The notes: generated by a model from the sequence alone, not told the origin. DNA of 64,000 nt from Capsicum annuum (GCF_002878395.1 NC_061121.1:47576864-47640863), one strand, 5' to 3'; positions 33,718 to 45,760 are shown, numbered from the stretch's first letter. A program made the numbers and translations.

Positions 33718-34290
33718 TCATCTGTAATAGCCAGCCAAACCTAAGAAACTCCTGATATCTGATGGAAAGACAGGGCGAGGCCAGTTTCTCACTGCTTTAG
33801 TCTTTTGAGGATTAACTCTAATGCCATCACCGAAAACGATATTACCAAGAAACGCTACCGACCTTAGCCAAAATTTGCATTTACTGAATTTGGAAAATAA
33901 CTGATGATTTTTGAGAGTCTGCAATACTATTCTGAGATGGTGTGCATGATCACGTTCACTGCGGGAGTAACCAAGGATGTCATCTATGAATACTATGACG
34001 AACGTGTCCAAGTACTTCTTGAACACTCGGTTTATCAAGTCTATGAAAGCTTCTGGGTTATTGGTAAGACCAAAGGACATGACTAAGAATTTAAAGTGAC
34101 CATACCAAGTACGGAAGGCTATTTTTGGAATGTCACATTCTTTGACTCTGAGCTGATGATAGCCTGATCTGAGCTCTATCTTAGAGAAATAGCTGGCACC
34201 CTGAAGTTGGTCAAACAAATAATCGATTCTAGGAAGTAGATACTTGTTCTTGACTGTGACTTTATTGAGCTGACGGTAATCAATGCACAT
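33718..34290 (-). CDS. Element D reverse transcriptase (open stretch)
   Basis: A 190-residue open stretch covering most of RT fingers-palm and thumb: [20 protein letters not shown], then [60 protein letters not shown] (both catalytic Asp present) and [15 protein letters not shown]. Tekay/Del-type RT. It lacks the N-terminal fingers, which continue in another frame at 34176-34385 ([10 protein letters not shown]). This is the only RT in the window with an uninterrupted palm and intact active site. The Met is internal to Pol, not a true start. Confidence 0.88.
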   Translation of the reverse strand: MCIDYRQLNKVTVKNKYLLPRIDYLFDQLQGASYFSKIELRSGYHQLRVKECDIPKIAFRTWYGHFKFLVMSFGLTNNPEAFIDLINRVFKKYLDTFVIVFIDDILGYSRSERDHAHHLRIVLQTLKNHQLFSKFSKCKFWLRSVAFLGNIVFGDGIRVNPQKTKAVRNWPRPVFPSDIRSFLGLAGYYR

Positions 34291-35110
34291 TGTGAGAGGA
34301 CCATTTTTCTTTCACATGAATATGACTGGTGTTCCTCATAGGGACACACTGGTCTGATGAATCCTTTATCTAGAAGATCCTTCAACTATTTTTTAATTTC
34401 TCTAAGTTCTGTTGGTGCCATTCTATATAGTGAAATAGATAAAGGCTGAGTATCCAGAAGAAGATCAATGCCAAAGTCTATTTCCCTTTCAGGAGGAATT
34501 CCTGAAAGATCTTCAAAAAAGATATCTAACTATTCACTCACTACTGAGACTGATTCAAGATTAAAAGTTTTGGAACTAGTGTCCTTAACTCGAATAAGAT
34601 GATAGACACATCCCTTAGATATCATTTTCTGTGCCCAAAGGTAGAAAATAAGCTGACCTCTGAAGGCTGAAGCACTACCCCTTCACTCTAGTACAGGTTC
34701 ATTCGGAAACTAAAACTAGACAATTTTGTTTCTACAATCGACTATGGCATAGCAGGAATAAAGCAATCCATTCCGAGAATGACATCAAAATTAGTCATCT
34801 CTAATTCGACTAAGCTTGCTGATGTAACTTTCTGAGATACCATAACCGGACAATTTCTGTATACCCATCGGGCTATGATAGTTTTACCCACTGGGGTAGA
34901 GAATCAAAAAGGCTCTGCTAGAATTTTAGGACTGACTCCGAAATCATCAGCTATATAAGGAGTAACAAAAGACAAGAATCTCCTGGATCTAGCAAAGAGT
35001 AAATATGTATATGAAAGTTCTGTAACATACTAGTAACTACATCAGGAGAATTTTCCTAATCATATTAGGACTGAAGAGCATAAAGTTTGTTTGGGTGTTT
35101 CCCACTGGTG
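34291..35110 (-). pseudogene. Element D protease and linker
   Basis: Contains the protease-RT linker ([25 protein letters not shown] text near 34430-34510) and, in broken frames, the retropepsin domain (WLHSCYAIVDCRNKIV near 34715-34760). Several stops are present. No uninterrupted active-site motif was found. Confidence 0.6.
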
Positions 35111-35189
35111 GCACTGGAAGTGGCACCATGCTGGTTCGTGTGAATAAACTGAGCTGAGAAATGGTTACGCTGACCCTAAAAGCCTGACT

Positions 35190-35250
35190 AGGGATAATCT
35201 TTGACCCTGTGGCCTATCTTTCCACATCTAAAATAGACATTGCTGCCAGC
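35190..35250 (-). pseudogene. Element D zinc knuckle
   Basis: The frame reads VYFRCGKIGHRVKDYP. The first and last Cys of the CCHC knuckle are both Tyr. Confidence 0.7.
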
Positions 35251-35435
35251 TCTACAAATACCCTGATAGTTCTTACGACAAGTCTACAAAGAGGATGAGT
35301 GCGGGCACTGCTAACACTGCCCTGAGGTTTAGGGCCTGACGCCCTATACCTGTTTCTATCTCTAAATTTCAGTACTGAAGCACTAGCTGAGAAAGGAGCT
35401 AGAATTGATGACTTTGGGAAGAACTAAGAAAGATT

Positions 35436-36040
35436 TCAACCCTCTGACTTAGGCTGAGCAAAGTTGAAACTACCTGTCCTTGCTCTCTTATTCTGCTTCT
35501 CTCTCATCTTAATTTTCTGTTCTTCTATCTGTTGAGCATGGATCATAAGCCTAGATATGTATATCTCACTAATCAACATCGTGGACTTGCACTCATTGAG
35601 CAAACTATCATTCACTTCAGAAACAAACTTACTTATCTTAGTCCTGCTGTCTGCCACTACATGTGGAGCGTATCTAGTTAATTGAGTAAACTTAAGAGAA
35701 TACTCTTTCACTATCATGTTACCCTGCCTGAGGTTGATAAATTCTATCACCTTAGCTTCCCTTAGCTCTATAGGAAAGAATCTATCTAAAAATGAAGTGG
35801 CAAACTCCTCCCACTCAAAAGTCCCAGCATCTATAACTCTCTCTGCCTTCCACTGCTTGAACCATGTGTGAGCCATATCTTGTAACTGATATACAACTAG
35901 CTCATCACTCTCACTAGCAATAACCCCCATAATATATGCAACCTTCTGAACCTAATCAGAGAATTCCTAAAGGTCCTCATCTGACTTAGACCCAAAGAAG
36001 GATGGAAGATTCATTCAGGTGAACTCCCAAATCCTGGCTG
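35436..36040 (-). pseudogene. Element D gag capsid-like domain
   Basis: 35436-35930 is open for 164 residues: VVYQLQDMAHTWFKQWKAER, FEWEEFATSFLDRFFPIELR, VKEYSLKFTQLTRYAPHVVA, then a basic, helix-prone tail (HAQQIEEQKIKMREKQNKRA) that ends before the knuckle. Upstream of the Met the same domain continues to about 36040 with stops. It matches element C's gag closely in layout. In a live element it would form the particle and bind genomic RNA. Confidence 0.85.
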
Positions 36041-36450
36041 CAGCTGAATTAACCACTGGGTTGGATGGAACAATAGTTGGTCTTTCATTTTGGGAAGAAA
36101 CTAAATTAGCAAGAGTAGTGAATACAACTTTGAATTCTGCATGAGAAATATGTTCGTCCAAGGGATCTGCTTAGACAGGCAGAGGGGCTGACTGATTTCC
36201 ATTTCGGGCTGACTGATTTCCATTTCTTCTTTTGGGAGGTGTGTTATTTAAGAGAAAAGGGAGAAATAGATTAGAATAAAATTTAAATTTGAGTTCATGC
36301 TCACTGGCATGAAATGAATACTGAAATAAGGGAAATTATTCCTAATACATCTTATAGCCTTTTGTACATAAATGTGGTGCGTAACACACCCATGCACAAG
36401 ACTCTACTAGATGTGGCTTTTCAGACTTCCTAGGAAACTGTTGAACCATA

Positions 36451-36464
36451 GGATTTGATACCAA
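36451..36464 (-). other. Primer binding site of D
   Basis: TTGGTATCAAATCC on the minus strand next to the 5' LTR end. It is one base off the tRNA-Met match in TGGTATCAGAGC (GAG to AAT region). Confidence 0.75.
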
Positions 36465-36467
36465 GTT

Positions 36468-38913
36468 TGTAACACCCCGAATCTAATACCTGGAATGCTA
36501 TATGGTGCTAGCAATACCGAAGGACCACAAGCTAACCTATGATTGATATCTGTAGTTGAGCACTGCATAATATACTATATAAATGCGGAATAAAATAGTT
36601 GAAAGGCCATAAGGTTGAAATATCTGATGAAATATAACATCTAGAAATATGGTATATCAATACCAAACTGAAATAAACTGTCTGAACATATTAGTCTGAA
36701 AGCCTCTAAACTGTCTGAAAACTGTGGAGTTGATGGGACATATCCCCAACTAACTCTGTCTACTAAAACTGAAATAATAAAATAATCATGCTATCATTAA
36801 ATGATAAAGACTCACTGCAAATCTACTGTTGTTGGCTAAATCTGAAGATAAGTGCGATCGGGAACATGAGCATCCAAACCTATGGTATAAAACACCATAG
36901 CATAGAAGAAAAGTATACGTCAGTATTTCTGAATGTACTGGTATGCAAAGTGAGGTAGGCTAAATGCATGGGGTTTATATGCATGAACAATACTAACTAA
37001 CTGAATAACATGAACGTGAGAATATATACATGAATATGTAACTATAAATGAGATTGTGATAATATTGACTACTGAGTTTGAATACTGATAACATGAGTTT
37101 TGTATAACTGATATTCTATTAACTGAGTGACTGTGTTTGACAGTCCTAATTTTAACGGAACTAGCTGAGTTCCCTACTGAATTGAGTGACTATATCTGAC
37201 AGTCCTGAATCTGAAGAACTATTTGAGTTTTTTTACTGACACTAAGACTGAGAATGTGGGAAGTAGTCATCTAACTGACATGCCCCTTTTTTTGTATAGA
37301 GTTGGGTCCAATCTGTAACCCCAATTTGAAGGGTGTCAATACCACGCCACTGGTAAGGACAAGCTGGGAGTGACCCTTATCTGGTAGTGTCCCTAAATAA
37401 GAATGGTGCAATCCTCATTTGGCAGTGTTAATCAACTGGAATCCTCATTTGGCAGTGTTAATCAACCTCATCAACCCTCAACTGTCAGTGTTGATGTCTA
37501 AACCTATGCTGGCTATATAGTTCTGGAATGCAAGGATTCCTTCTAAGGATCATAACCACTATTGTCAGTGTGTGCCCTCATCCCTGGGTTCACGCGGTGC
37601 TGTATCCTACTCCCAACTGAATAGACACTGAACTGATTATACTGAGATGAACTAAAATGAGTTCACTAAATTCTGTGGACTGACAGAATATTACTGAATT
37701 CTATTAACTGACTAAGTTCATGAGATTACTGAGTTTTCTCGAGCCATATAGCTGGCTAAATTCTACTGAGTTCTAAAACTGATTGGCAATACTACTGATC
37801 ATAGCGTGACTAAGATTATCATGAAACTGACACTGGCTCTAGGCACACAGCTAAATTATCGGGTACAAGTAGCCCCAGGACTAGATAGCATGAAACTGAC
37901 AAGATATGGCACTTCTTAAACATATGACCATAGTCAACAATTCATAGTACAAACGATGGGGATTTTCATAAATCTTTGTAGGTCATAAGCTTACAAATAA
38001 ATAGGAATACATATAAAAATGTCATAATTTTGTAAGTCTAATCTCATGAGCATTCCACCAAACCATTCCAATGCATAACAATAACATAGGGGTCATTGTA
38101 AACATAAGGGTAAAACATGGATTCATCAATTTGGTCACAATTAAGTCAAAAAGCATAATTCTTATTCTCTTAGGTATTTTAGCAGCTACCTTGCATGCAT
38201 AACTTGAGGCTTAGGAATGAACATTACAATAATACATCATGGCAACATTATTCACTTCAAATACAAGAATTCCAACCACATGCTAACATAACTTCATTAT
38301 ATGTATTACAGATTTCAACTTGGTAATCACACAACAACATAAACATGGATATGATTCAATTCATAACCTGGAATTCAAAATTTATATTTTTGAAAGAGAT
38401 TCTTGATATTCATGGGTGAAAGGAGGGATGAAGGTCTGGTAAAATGACCTAATTACCCTTAAGGATATGATCATTTAATGACTAAAGCTGGGCACCGACG
38501 TGTTAAGAAACACGGTACGTTGATGGCTTCAATGCGATACCCAACACGTCGCTCTATGATTATGCCAAGCCTCAGTAGTTTTGCCTCTGGCAACCTGGAA
38601 CAATGTTAACTAATGCGATAGTCAACACGGCGCACCAAGATCGTGTTGGTCCACTATTTTGGGACATCAAACATGGTCTTAACGAGTTTCAAAAAATCTG
38701 AAACTTGTCCTGGAACACCTACCGACCTATCTGATCATGAATTAATAAAAATATGGACCATTAAGGGACACTATGGTCATGAAATGAGATTGCTGACTTT
38801 TGAAGGTCAAAAATAAACTAAGTCTGAGAACTTAGCTAGAATTTTCTAAGTCTGAGACCTCTTGACAAGCCTAAAAAGATGAATTAAGCTTAGAAATTTT
38901 GCGGGGTCTTACA
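36468..38913 (-). repeat. 5' LTR of element D
   Basis: 2446 bp. It carries a private 30-bp tandem duplication (37411-37466) and lacks about 163 bp at 38424 relative to the 3' LTR. Confidence 0.92.
37411..37466. repeat. 30-bp tandem duplication in D 5' LTR
   Basis: ATCCTCATTTGGCAGTGTTA with the next ten bases is repeated once. The 3' LTR has a single copy. Confidence 0.9.
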
Positions 38914-39555
38914 TATACATGAGATGTAGACAATTAAGCTCAGACGTACAATATATAAATGTTGTCAAGAGGGTCAATTATTTTCCTCGCTCAAGACAAG
39001 GGTGGAGTATCCCCTATTTTTCTGCAATCAACGTTTAGAGTCAAAGAAAGAGAGTGAATTTTGTCACAAAGTTGCTCACGTCCATGTCTTTAACCTTTTT
39101 TTTGAAAATTTTATCTGACGGAGGGGGGTGTTTGCTATTGTACCCAAACCATGCATAATCTGCTAGTCATGGAAACAACCTAAGCTATCGTTTTATATTA
39201 CAAACTGTAGTATGGGAGAACTTCCATGTGGTTACTAAGATTTCACCAATGCGTGTGAAAGTGAATCCCAATCATCGATCCACAGGTACTCAGACTTCTC
39301 TTGCATCTATAGTTAGAAACTAAAATTACAAATTAACAAAACAAGAACGAAATCTACTCCATGCAGGTGTGGGTACCATCAGAGTGCCCGAATATTACAA
39401 CCCAAATAAAAAGTAAAAATTATCCAAGAGGGAAAAAAGTATACAGAACATCAATAATACATGCCCAAATCAAATAAATAAGTAGACGCCCCCAATAGAC
39501 AAGGTAACAGTGTCCCCACTTTATAAATAATTATAGATAAAAGAGATAAGGGTGC
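38914..39555 (-). other. Element B 3' internal non-coding sequence (continued)
   Basis: No gene. On the minus strand near 39485-39525 it contains AGTGGGGACACTGTTACC followed by TATTGGGGGCG, the counterpart of the purine motif after the env-like ORF of element A. Confidence 0.5.
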
Positions 39556-40850
39556 TCCCTAAATTCGTATCAAGGGCTACTATCACTCTCGAACCCTGCA
39601 TCATCACTATTCTCCTCAAGATCTGACCACTCTATCAGGGCCTCATCATCCCTGTCCACCCAAGAAGTGGGAAGCCTACTTTGGGATTTCATAATCTTTT
39701 ATATACCCTTCACCCCTTTCCATATCTTGGTAAATACTTTATCCATCTTTTTCTCCCTAGTGATCATCTTTTCATATATGCTCTGGAGGTTTTAGTGTGA
39801 TGCCGCCAAAGAGGAGTAGGCTTTCTCAAACCTATCAATAGTAGCTTTTTGATTTTTTTTTGTCTTTCTTGTATTCATCATAATCGATAAGTGACACATA
39901 TAAGTGATGGGTGGTGGAGGGCTTTCCTGACCCATAAGGTAAGCTAACCACAAGCTCTTTAATGGTTATAATATTAAATTCAATCTCTTCAAGAGGTCCC
40001 ATGGTGGTTGGCCTATGAGGCTCGGGTTCGCTACATGTTGGCTTTTTCAAGTTGATCTTTCTTTTCTTACTTTTGCTCGGTGCGCCCTCTCCTCAAATCC
40101 TCAATGGGTAGATGGGGGTACTAGGACGCACCTATGTATCACTAGCATACTCTTCCACCCCTACTCTCTTATAAAGCTCAATAATTAGAGAGGGGTAAAA
40201 GAGATTTGTACCACCTTAGTTTTTGAAATAATCTATTTCATTGACCACGAGTTGACCAACATCCAAAGGGATCCCGTCTATAATACAAAAAAACATTCAA
40301 GCATACTATTTTGGGACTGCTGTCATGTGGGAGTAAGGAGACACTCGGTATGTGCAACCATATCTGAGCCTCGAAAGTGAAGTCATTCATGGAGATGTTG
40401 CTTTTACTTTTGGTCCATGAGACTTCCTTTCCAGTAGATTGTTATGGTGCCAACCAATTCCCCGATTTACACCCCTTCACTTTGAATTCACCTATGTCTT
40501 CCTGCTTGAGCCTATACACATCATTGATTTGATTAGCCCCAACTTTCACCGGCTTTCCATGCATTTTACAATCACATTGAGTGGATCTGAGAAAGATACT
40601 TAGCTGATATTGGCATAAAATTCATGAACCCATTTTTTATTTACAAGGCATAGATTTGGGGCAAAGCACTTCCACCCTACGGCTTCAAGTTTATCGTGAA
40701 AAGCTGGTAGCTTCTTTGTTACATTCTCCAAACAAATTTCTCTTTCCAAAAACAACTTTGTCTTTGAAAGATCACTATAGTAGTGAGTGTGGCATTCAAG
40801 TTCCATGAATATGATATGATCAAACTTATCCATGAGGTTGTCCTGAAAGC
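39556..40850 (-). pseudogene. Element B env-like ORF
   Basis: Minus-strand relic. 40600-40833 is open (MDKFDHIIFMELECHTHYYS, ..., CLENVTKKLPAFHDKLEAVG, WKCFAPNLCLVNKKWVHEFY followed by ANIS): the F-Y-A-N signature of the Athila third ORF is present. 39835-40050 is a C-terminal piece rich in Pro and charged residues. Between them the frame is broken repeatedly. Function is not known for this family. No membrane segment is visible. Confidence 0.7.
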
Positions 40851-41735
40851 ACTAAAAACACATTATATCTTTCAATGTCATTTGAATTATGCAAGCTATG
40901 CTAGATTGATCATTAAAGTTCATTAGACTAGGTGCTTGGGGTTTCTTGGATAAAAATTGGAAGTACAGGATTTTTACATGGTAGGAACCTGCTCTTAGTT
41001 ACCACAATCGCGGATCAGAACCACATCTGCATTTTCGCGATTGTGGTCTATGACCGCGATCGCGACACCTGAGGCTGGTTCCATGTCTATTTTGCACGTT
41101 CAATTTCCTTCCAATTCTAAACTACTAGCATGTTCTACAATATGGGTGGAAATGAAGGTCATGTGAACAATGCTACCGGTGTGTGTGAATGTTCCCTTCA
41201 AAAGTAAATACCACTATTAAAAGTTCATTTGAGCAATTTATCAAACATAAGATGTGAATATCACATTTGTCTACTTTTTTTTACACACTATTAGGTACTC
41301 AAGGTTTCCCCACTTGTGTGCACACCTCAATCAAGCAACCAACACCACAATAATAATAAGTATGACAACATGTAAAGCATAACAATTAAAACTCTAGGCC
41401 CTCTATTAATTATGCACTCAATGGCCTATTTTTAAAAATAAAAGCAATGATTCATGTCACCTTTCGAAGTTGTGATGCAAGAGGGATGTGCACGAAGGCT
41501 ATTTGAGAGCTTACAACTTGGCCAACAATGTAGCTTAGATTTGAGAGTACAATCTTGAAAAGGGAGTGTGATGGAAATAAAGGATACTAAGGGTTAAATG
41601 ACTGAAATGACCGCGACCGTGGTCAGGGTCCGCAACCACGAACACCCGTATAGCCGCGATCGCGCATGGTGGTCGCGATCGCAGTAACTGAGAGTAGTTT
41701 TTCTTCTTTGGTACAACGTCTTTTTTCTTTCAATA
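40851..41735 (-). other. Element B spacer with CG-rich palindrome clusters
   Basis: No gene. Two clusters of CGCGATCGCG-type palindromes (about 41000-41070 and 41605-41685) flank AT-rich sequence. Part of the text (ATTAGGTACTCAAGGTTTCC near 41289) has a counterpart in A's spacer near 6637. Confidence 0.6.
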
Positions 41736-42309
41736 TCACAGTGGGTCCTTAAACCCCTCATCATTTACTTTTCCATTCTCAATATCTATCACCGATACTA
41801 CTTGGAGCTCTGTAATTTTTTTTATTGACTTATAAATTTTGAATGAGACCTCATCTTCTTGTATCCGATATTTTATCTCCCCTAGCTCTAAATCGATAAT
41901 GGCTCTCCCGGTGGTAAAGAAATGATGACCAAGAATGATAGGCACCTCTTGGTCCATCTAGCAAATCTAACACAACGATATCCGCTGGGAGAATGAATTT
42001 GTCCACCTTCACAAGAACATCAAAAAATATACCCACCGACCTTTTTATGGACCAGTCTGCCATCAAAAGTCGCATTGAGGTTGCTGTAGGAGTGTTCTTT
42101 CTAAGTTTTTTTATAGATGAAAAAGGTATTAGGTTGATTCTTGCACCAAGGTCACAAAGAGCTTTTGCAAACTCATGAGTCCCAATGGTGCAAGGGATAG
42201 TAAATGTTCCGGGGTCATCCTTCTTTTCCGCAACTTTCTTATCCATGGTAGTGCTATACCCATGAGTAACCTCAATGGTATCACTTTCAACGAGCTTCTT
42301 CTTGGACAT
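41736..42309 (-). pseudogene. Element B retropepsin region
   Basis: Two overlapping open stretches with a frame change near 41900-41950. The first (41851-42309) carries FTIPCTIGTHEFAKALCDLG and ARINLIPFSSIKKLR with the catalytic Asp in CDLG, then MADWSIKRSVGIFFDVLVKV. The second (41736-41957) continues with VPIILGHHFFTTGRAIIDLE and an Athila-type linker. It matches element A's protease (11100-11963) segment by segment. Pol ends here: nothing of RT follows. Confidence 0.85.
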
Positions 42310-42320
42310 TAACTTCTTTA

Positions 42321-43680
42321 TTAACTTAGCATATCGCAGAATCTCTTTATCACCTCGAGTGGTGGGATATTTATTGAGAGGTTGCTAAGTTTTATGATAA
42401 ATTTTCTTAACTTTTTACTCTCTTCCTTTTTATGCAACCGTTGAGGGAACGGGGGAGGAATATGGATAATTGGCCTTGCTTCTCCTTGCTGTTTTTCAAT
42501 TTCAACCACTTTCTTATTGCTTTCATCCATATCTTTCGCATTGCTTGCCTCTCTTTTTTGGGGCATTACCTCTTTTGCCTTGGCTTTGGGCATATTTTTA
42601 CTCACATCTCCTCTAAGGGGATCGTCAAGTGTTTTTCCACTTCTATTGACTATTGCTAGGACTTGTACTTAATTTTTTAGGTTAGTAATTGTGTCACTCG
42701 AAAGTCCACCTCTAGTCCTCGCATTTAGTTGCATGGATATTTGCCCGACTTGGGTCTCTAATTGTTTGATGGAGGTGGAGTGAGACACCATTATTTGGGA
42801 GAGCACAGAGAAGTCACCCTTCAATTCACGTACCATTTTGTCCGTACCTTCAACTCTACTCAAAATCCTTGCCAACAAATCTTCGGTCTTGAACTTTTCA
42901 GGATCGATGATATTTGAATCTTTGGCCTTAGCCCTATCACGAGGACGGATATAGTGGTTATAGTTAGGTTTCCTATCTCTCCAATCTTTATCTCAGTCAC
43001 AATCCATCCAACCATGGTTCACACTTTGCCTTTGATTAGCGGGGCGGTAACCCTCCAAGTAGTTTGTAAAGTACCAAATATCTTCATCCAACTTCTTTGC
43101 CTCATCATCATCTTCATAAGGCTTTGATCTTACGGCATTTACCGCTTTTGCGGGTACACCCATAACATGTTTCATTAAAAGCTCAAGTTGGGTCATCATC
43201 TTAGCCATATTCTATTCCTTCCCCTCTTCTCATTTTATTTGCTCATTGGTCACCATAGAGGTAGAAAAAGGGGTCTTAGGAGCATCGGCATCATGGATGT
43301 GCTACTCCCTATTTTGTTTGGATACTTCACCTATCAATCGAAAAGCCATAAAATGATACAATTTCACAATAGAGTCACCCGCTGCATTATCCATAATCAT
43401 TTTGTTCAATGGTTCAAGAGCTCTATAAAAAATGTCAAGGAGCATCCTATCTGGGACCTCATGATTTGGGCATTGGCCTAGCTTTCCATTAAACCTCTCT
43501 CATGCTTCAAAAAATAGTTCTCCATTCAATTTCCGAAAGTTTACAATCTCATCTCGTTTTTGAAGCATTTTTTATTAGTTGGCGGGATGCGGATAGCACG
43601 TGTTTTCCCCGCCTTATTTAATTGGCTCTCATCTTCTAGTGGGGCATCAAAGGGGCCAAAATTACTTGCATTATCGCTCA
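42321..43680 (-). pseudogene. Element B gag relic
   Basis: Pieces in different frames: 42993-43208 (MTQLELLMKHVMGVPAKAVN), 42669-42878 (a heptad-like MVSHSTSIKQLETQVGQISM shared with A) and a charged segment at 42321-42605 leading to protease. The N-terminal gag core (around 43250-43680) is broken by many stops. Athila type. Confidence 0.7.
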
Positions 43681-43800
43681 TTGCTCCGTTCACACTTTGA
43701 TCACCTACAAAATAGTCAAAAATAATAAATAAAGTAAATTACCCCACTTTGGGTATTTCCAAGTAAGAATAGCACCACACAAGTGAAATCTATAATCCAC

Positions 43801-43818
43801 TCTCCGGCAATGACACCA
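43801..43818 (-). other. Athila-type primer binding site of B
   Basis: TGGTGTCATTGCCGGAGA on the minus strand, three bases from the LTR. It is better preserved in its first bases than A's site; both share ATTGCCGG/GTTGCCGG. Confidence 0.75.
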
Positions 43819-44784
43819 TTTTGATAAGCTCAACTCACTCTCATAATTGAGGGGTGAGATGGTCGTTGTCAAGGAGTGAATGCTAAGACTTCCAACCTAT
43901 GGGTACTCAAGTTACTATAAAGTTATCCGGAATGCTAATGAAAACAATATGTATAAGTAAATGGGGGGATTCTTTTGAAAATTCTTCACACAAACTTCAA
44001 TAAGTACGTGGTGAATGCTATATTTGGTTTGAATTCAAAATTTTGAGAAATCTTAGGATTATGCCTCCTTAGAGGTGAAGTATGTGCGAAAATGTTGGAT
44101 AGGCTAGGTCGAAGATCATTGGAGTCAATCTTTTGACAAAACCCCAACGATTTTACCGATTGGCCCTTTCGAGCACCTAACAAGTGTGGAGTTTATATAG
44201 CCACCCAAAACCTCAACCAAGCATCCCTATTTCTAAGATAATGCTCTTGACATGATTTACACTCTCTAAACACTTATTTCTAATATTGCAAAGGGTAGTC
44301 AACCATAGGCTTAGTTGTTCACCATTGCTTTGTCCCCCGATAATCCTCTTTCGGGGATGTTATGGGTTACCTAATTTTCACCTAAATACCTCTTTTGAGG
44401 GTGACAAAAGGTTTCTAGAGCTTGGAGCTTTCACCCATCAAATCCATTTGGATATTTAGAGTTTTCACCCATCAAATTCAAATACATAAGCTCAAGCAAT
44501 GGTGAAATACATACTCAACAACTAAAATCTATGCAAACACAACAATACCCACACACAATCATACTCTAGTTCAACATAATTCCAATACTAAATTATTTAG
44601 CTATTCATGAAGAAAGTAAAGAGAGATATACCATGTGGGCTAACCAAAGCATTCATTCTTCAATAAGAAACTAAGAAATTTGAGCCTTCAAAGTTGATTA
44701 CATATTTGCCCGATTAGGGTTTCAAGCTTAGAATTAAAATTATATTATGAGAAAAGCAATACCGAAAAAAGAGAGGGTTTTTGC

Positions 44785-44792
44785 TTATATAT
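44785..44792 (-). promoter_or_regulatory. Candidate TATA box of B LTR
   Basis: ATATATAA on the minus strand in the LTR, followed by GCAAAAACCCTCTC. The CG-rich palindrome cluster (44850-44910) lies 60-120 bp upstream of it. Confidence 0.5.
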
Positions 44793-44849
44793 GATTTGGG
44801 ATTCATCCATGACATTTTACAATTTTTCCCTTGGGTTAGTTCCCGCTTA

Positions 44850-44910
44850 TCCGCGATCGCGTGTGTTTGATCGCGACCGTGGTTAGGTTCCGCGACCGCG
44901 ATTTGCTGAC
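44850..44910. repeat. CG-rich palindrome cluster in B LTR
   Basis: CGCGATCGCG at 44852-44861, then TCGCGACCG and CGCGACCGCGAT. It stands out in otherwise AT-rich DNA and is related to the two clusters in B's spacer. Confidence 0.8.
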
Positions 44911-45357
44911 CACCAGGACTGACGGTGACTGCGGTAACCGAGGCTGACTGCTTCAGGTTTTCAGCTGCACTCCTTTTTCTTCCATTTGCTCCTTTTTTAG
45001 CTCCAGTCCACATATGCTCACCTTCTTCACTTCATACCTGCAAAATGTGGGTTTTAGTGCACTTAAATCTGGATAATGCCTCATTTTCTAATACAAAATA
45101 TGATAGTGTGTGTATAATTTGTACGAATGAGTGGCAGAATTACCACTCATCAGTAGTCAAAATAGTTATAATATTGGGGATCAAAAGCTTCAGTAAGCGT
45201 ATGATATTTTGCTGGGTACATACCTCATTCTTTCGATGAGATTATTTTGTTAATCCAAACTGTGGTATGAGTAATATAAGATTGAGTTTATTTATCTTTG
45301 TGAGGTTTGAATAAACAAGACTTGATATCTGTGAGGATAAATTCATAAGACTTCTGG

Positions 45358-45390
45358 GTGTGTGTATATATATACACACACACACACACA
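45358..45390. repeat. Compound GT/TA/CA microsatellite, palindromic
   Basis: A (GT)n-(AT)n-(AC)n run whose two halves are reverse complements, able to form a cruciform. Confidence 0.95.
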
Positions 45391-45648
45391 TTGATAATTG
45401 AAACTACACGACTTGCTTGTAGTTTTTTATGTCTGGTTGGTTTGATTTTCGATTTTGTTAACTTTCTCAATATTTCATGATCACCCCTAGGTAGAAGAAC
45501 TACATATAAAGTTGTTTAGTTAGGAGTAGCAAAATTAAGAAAATTTTACGTGGTATAGAAGATATGTGTTGTGTATTTAATATTCATAGCTATATTTTGA
45601 AAAATATTATTTATATCTATAATTTATCTATCTATCTAATCTACTCTA

Positions 45649-45760
45649 TCTGATATATTAAAAGTGTGAAGTGCCTTAGAAATATCGTTTGAACTTTTTG
45701 CCCTTCACTTCAAAGGGGATGCAATAGACAAAATTATCATTTCACTTTCATAATAAATAT
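45649..45760 (+). mobile_element. Helitron-like 5' end fragment
   Basis: After an A, TCTGATATATTAAAAGTGTG and the following GAAGTGCCTTAGAAATATC match the Helitron-like start at 57215. No matching 3' end (hairpin plus CTAG) was found downstream. Confidence 0.5.

Larger units (their letters stand above)
28797..38913 (-). mobile_element. Element D (Ty3/gypsy, complete with both LTRs), nested in B
   Basis: A 10.1-kb minus-strand element. LTRs are at 28797-31373 and 36468-38913, with target duplications TACAC (28792-28796) and TATAC (38914-38918), polypurine tract, primer site, and gag-protease-RT-integrase with an internally deleted RNase H. Athila text of element B flanks it on both sides, so D inserted into B. 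RT is the best-preserved domain. Confidence 0.93.
38914..45152 (-). mobile_element. Element B (Athila-like), 5' part
   Basis: Continues element B to the right of D: 3' internal non-coding (38914-39555), env-like ORF, spacer with CG-rich palindromes, protease, gag, primer site and 5' LTR. There is no RT, RNase H or integrase between protease (41736) and env-like ORF (40833), only 0.9 kb of non-coding sequence. Confidence 0.85.
43822..45152 (-). repeat. 5' LTR of element B
   Basis: Plus strand from TGATAAGCTC to CCACTCATCA, about 1331 bp with TG...CA ends. The first ~745 bp match the 3' LTR at 26864-27668. Confidence 0.85.

Noticed and set aside
26859..45157. Target duplication for element B
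   Set aside because: GATAG on the left and GTAGT on the right do not match well enough. B may have recombined with another copy or its ends may have drifted.
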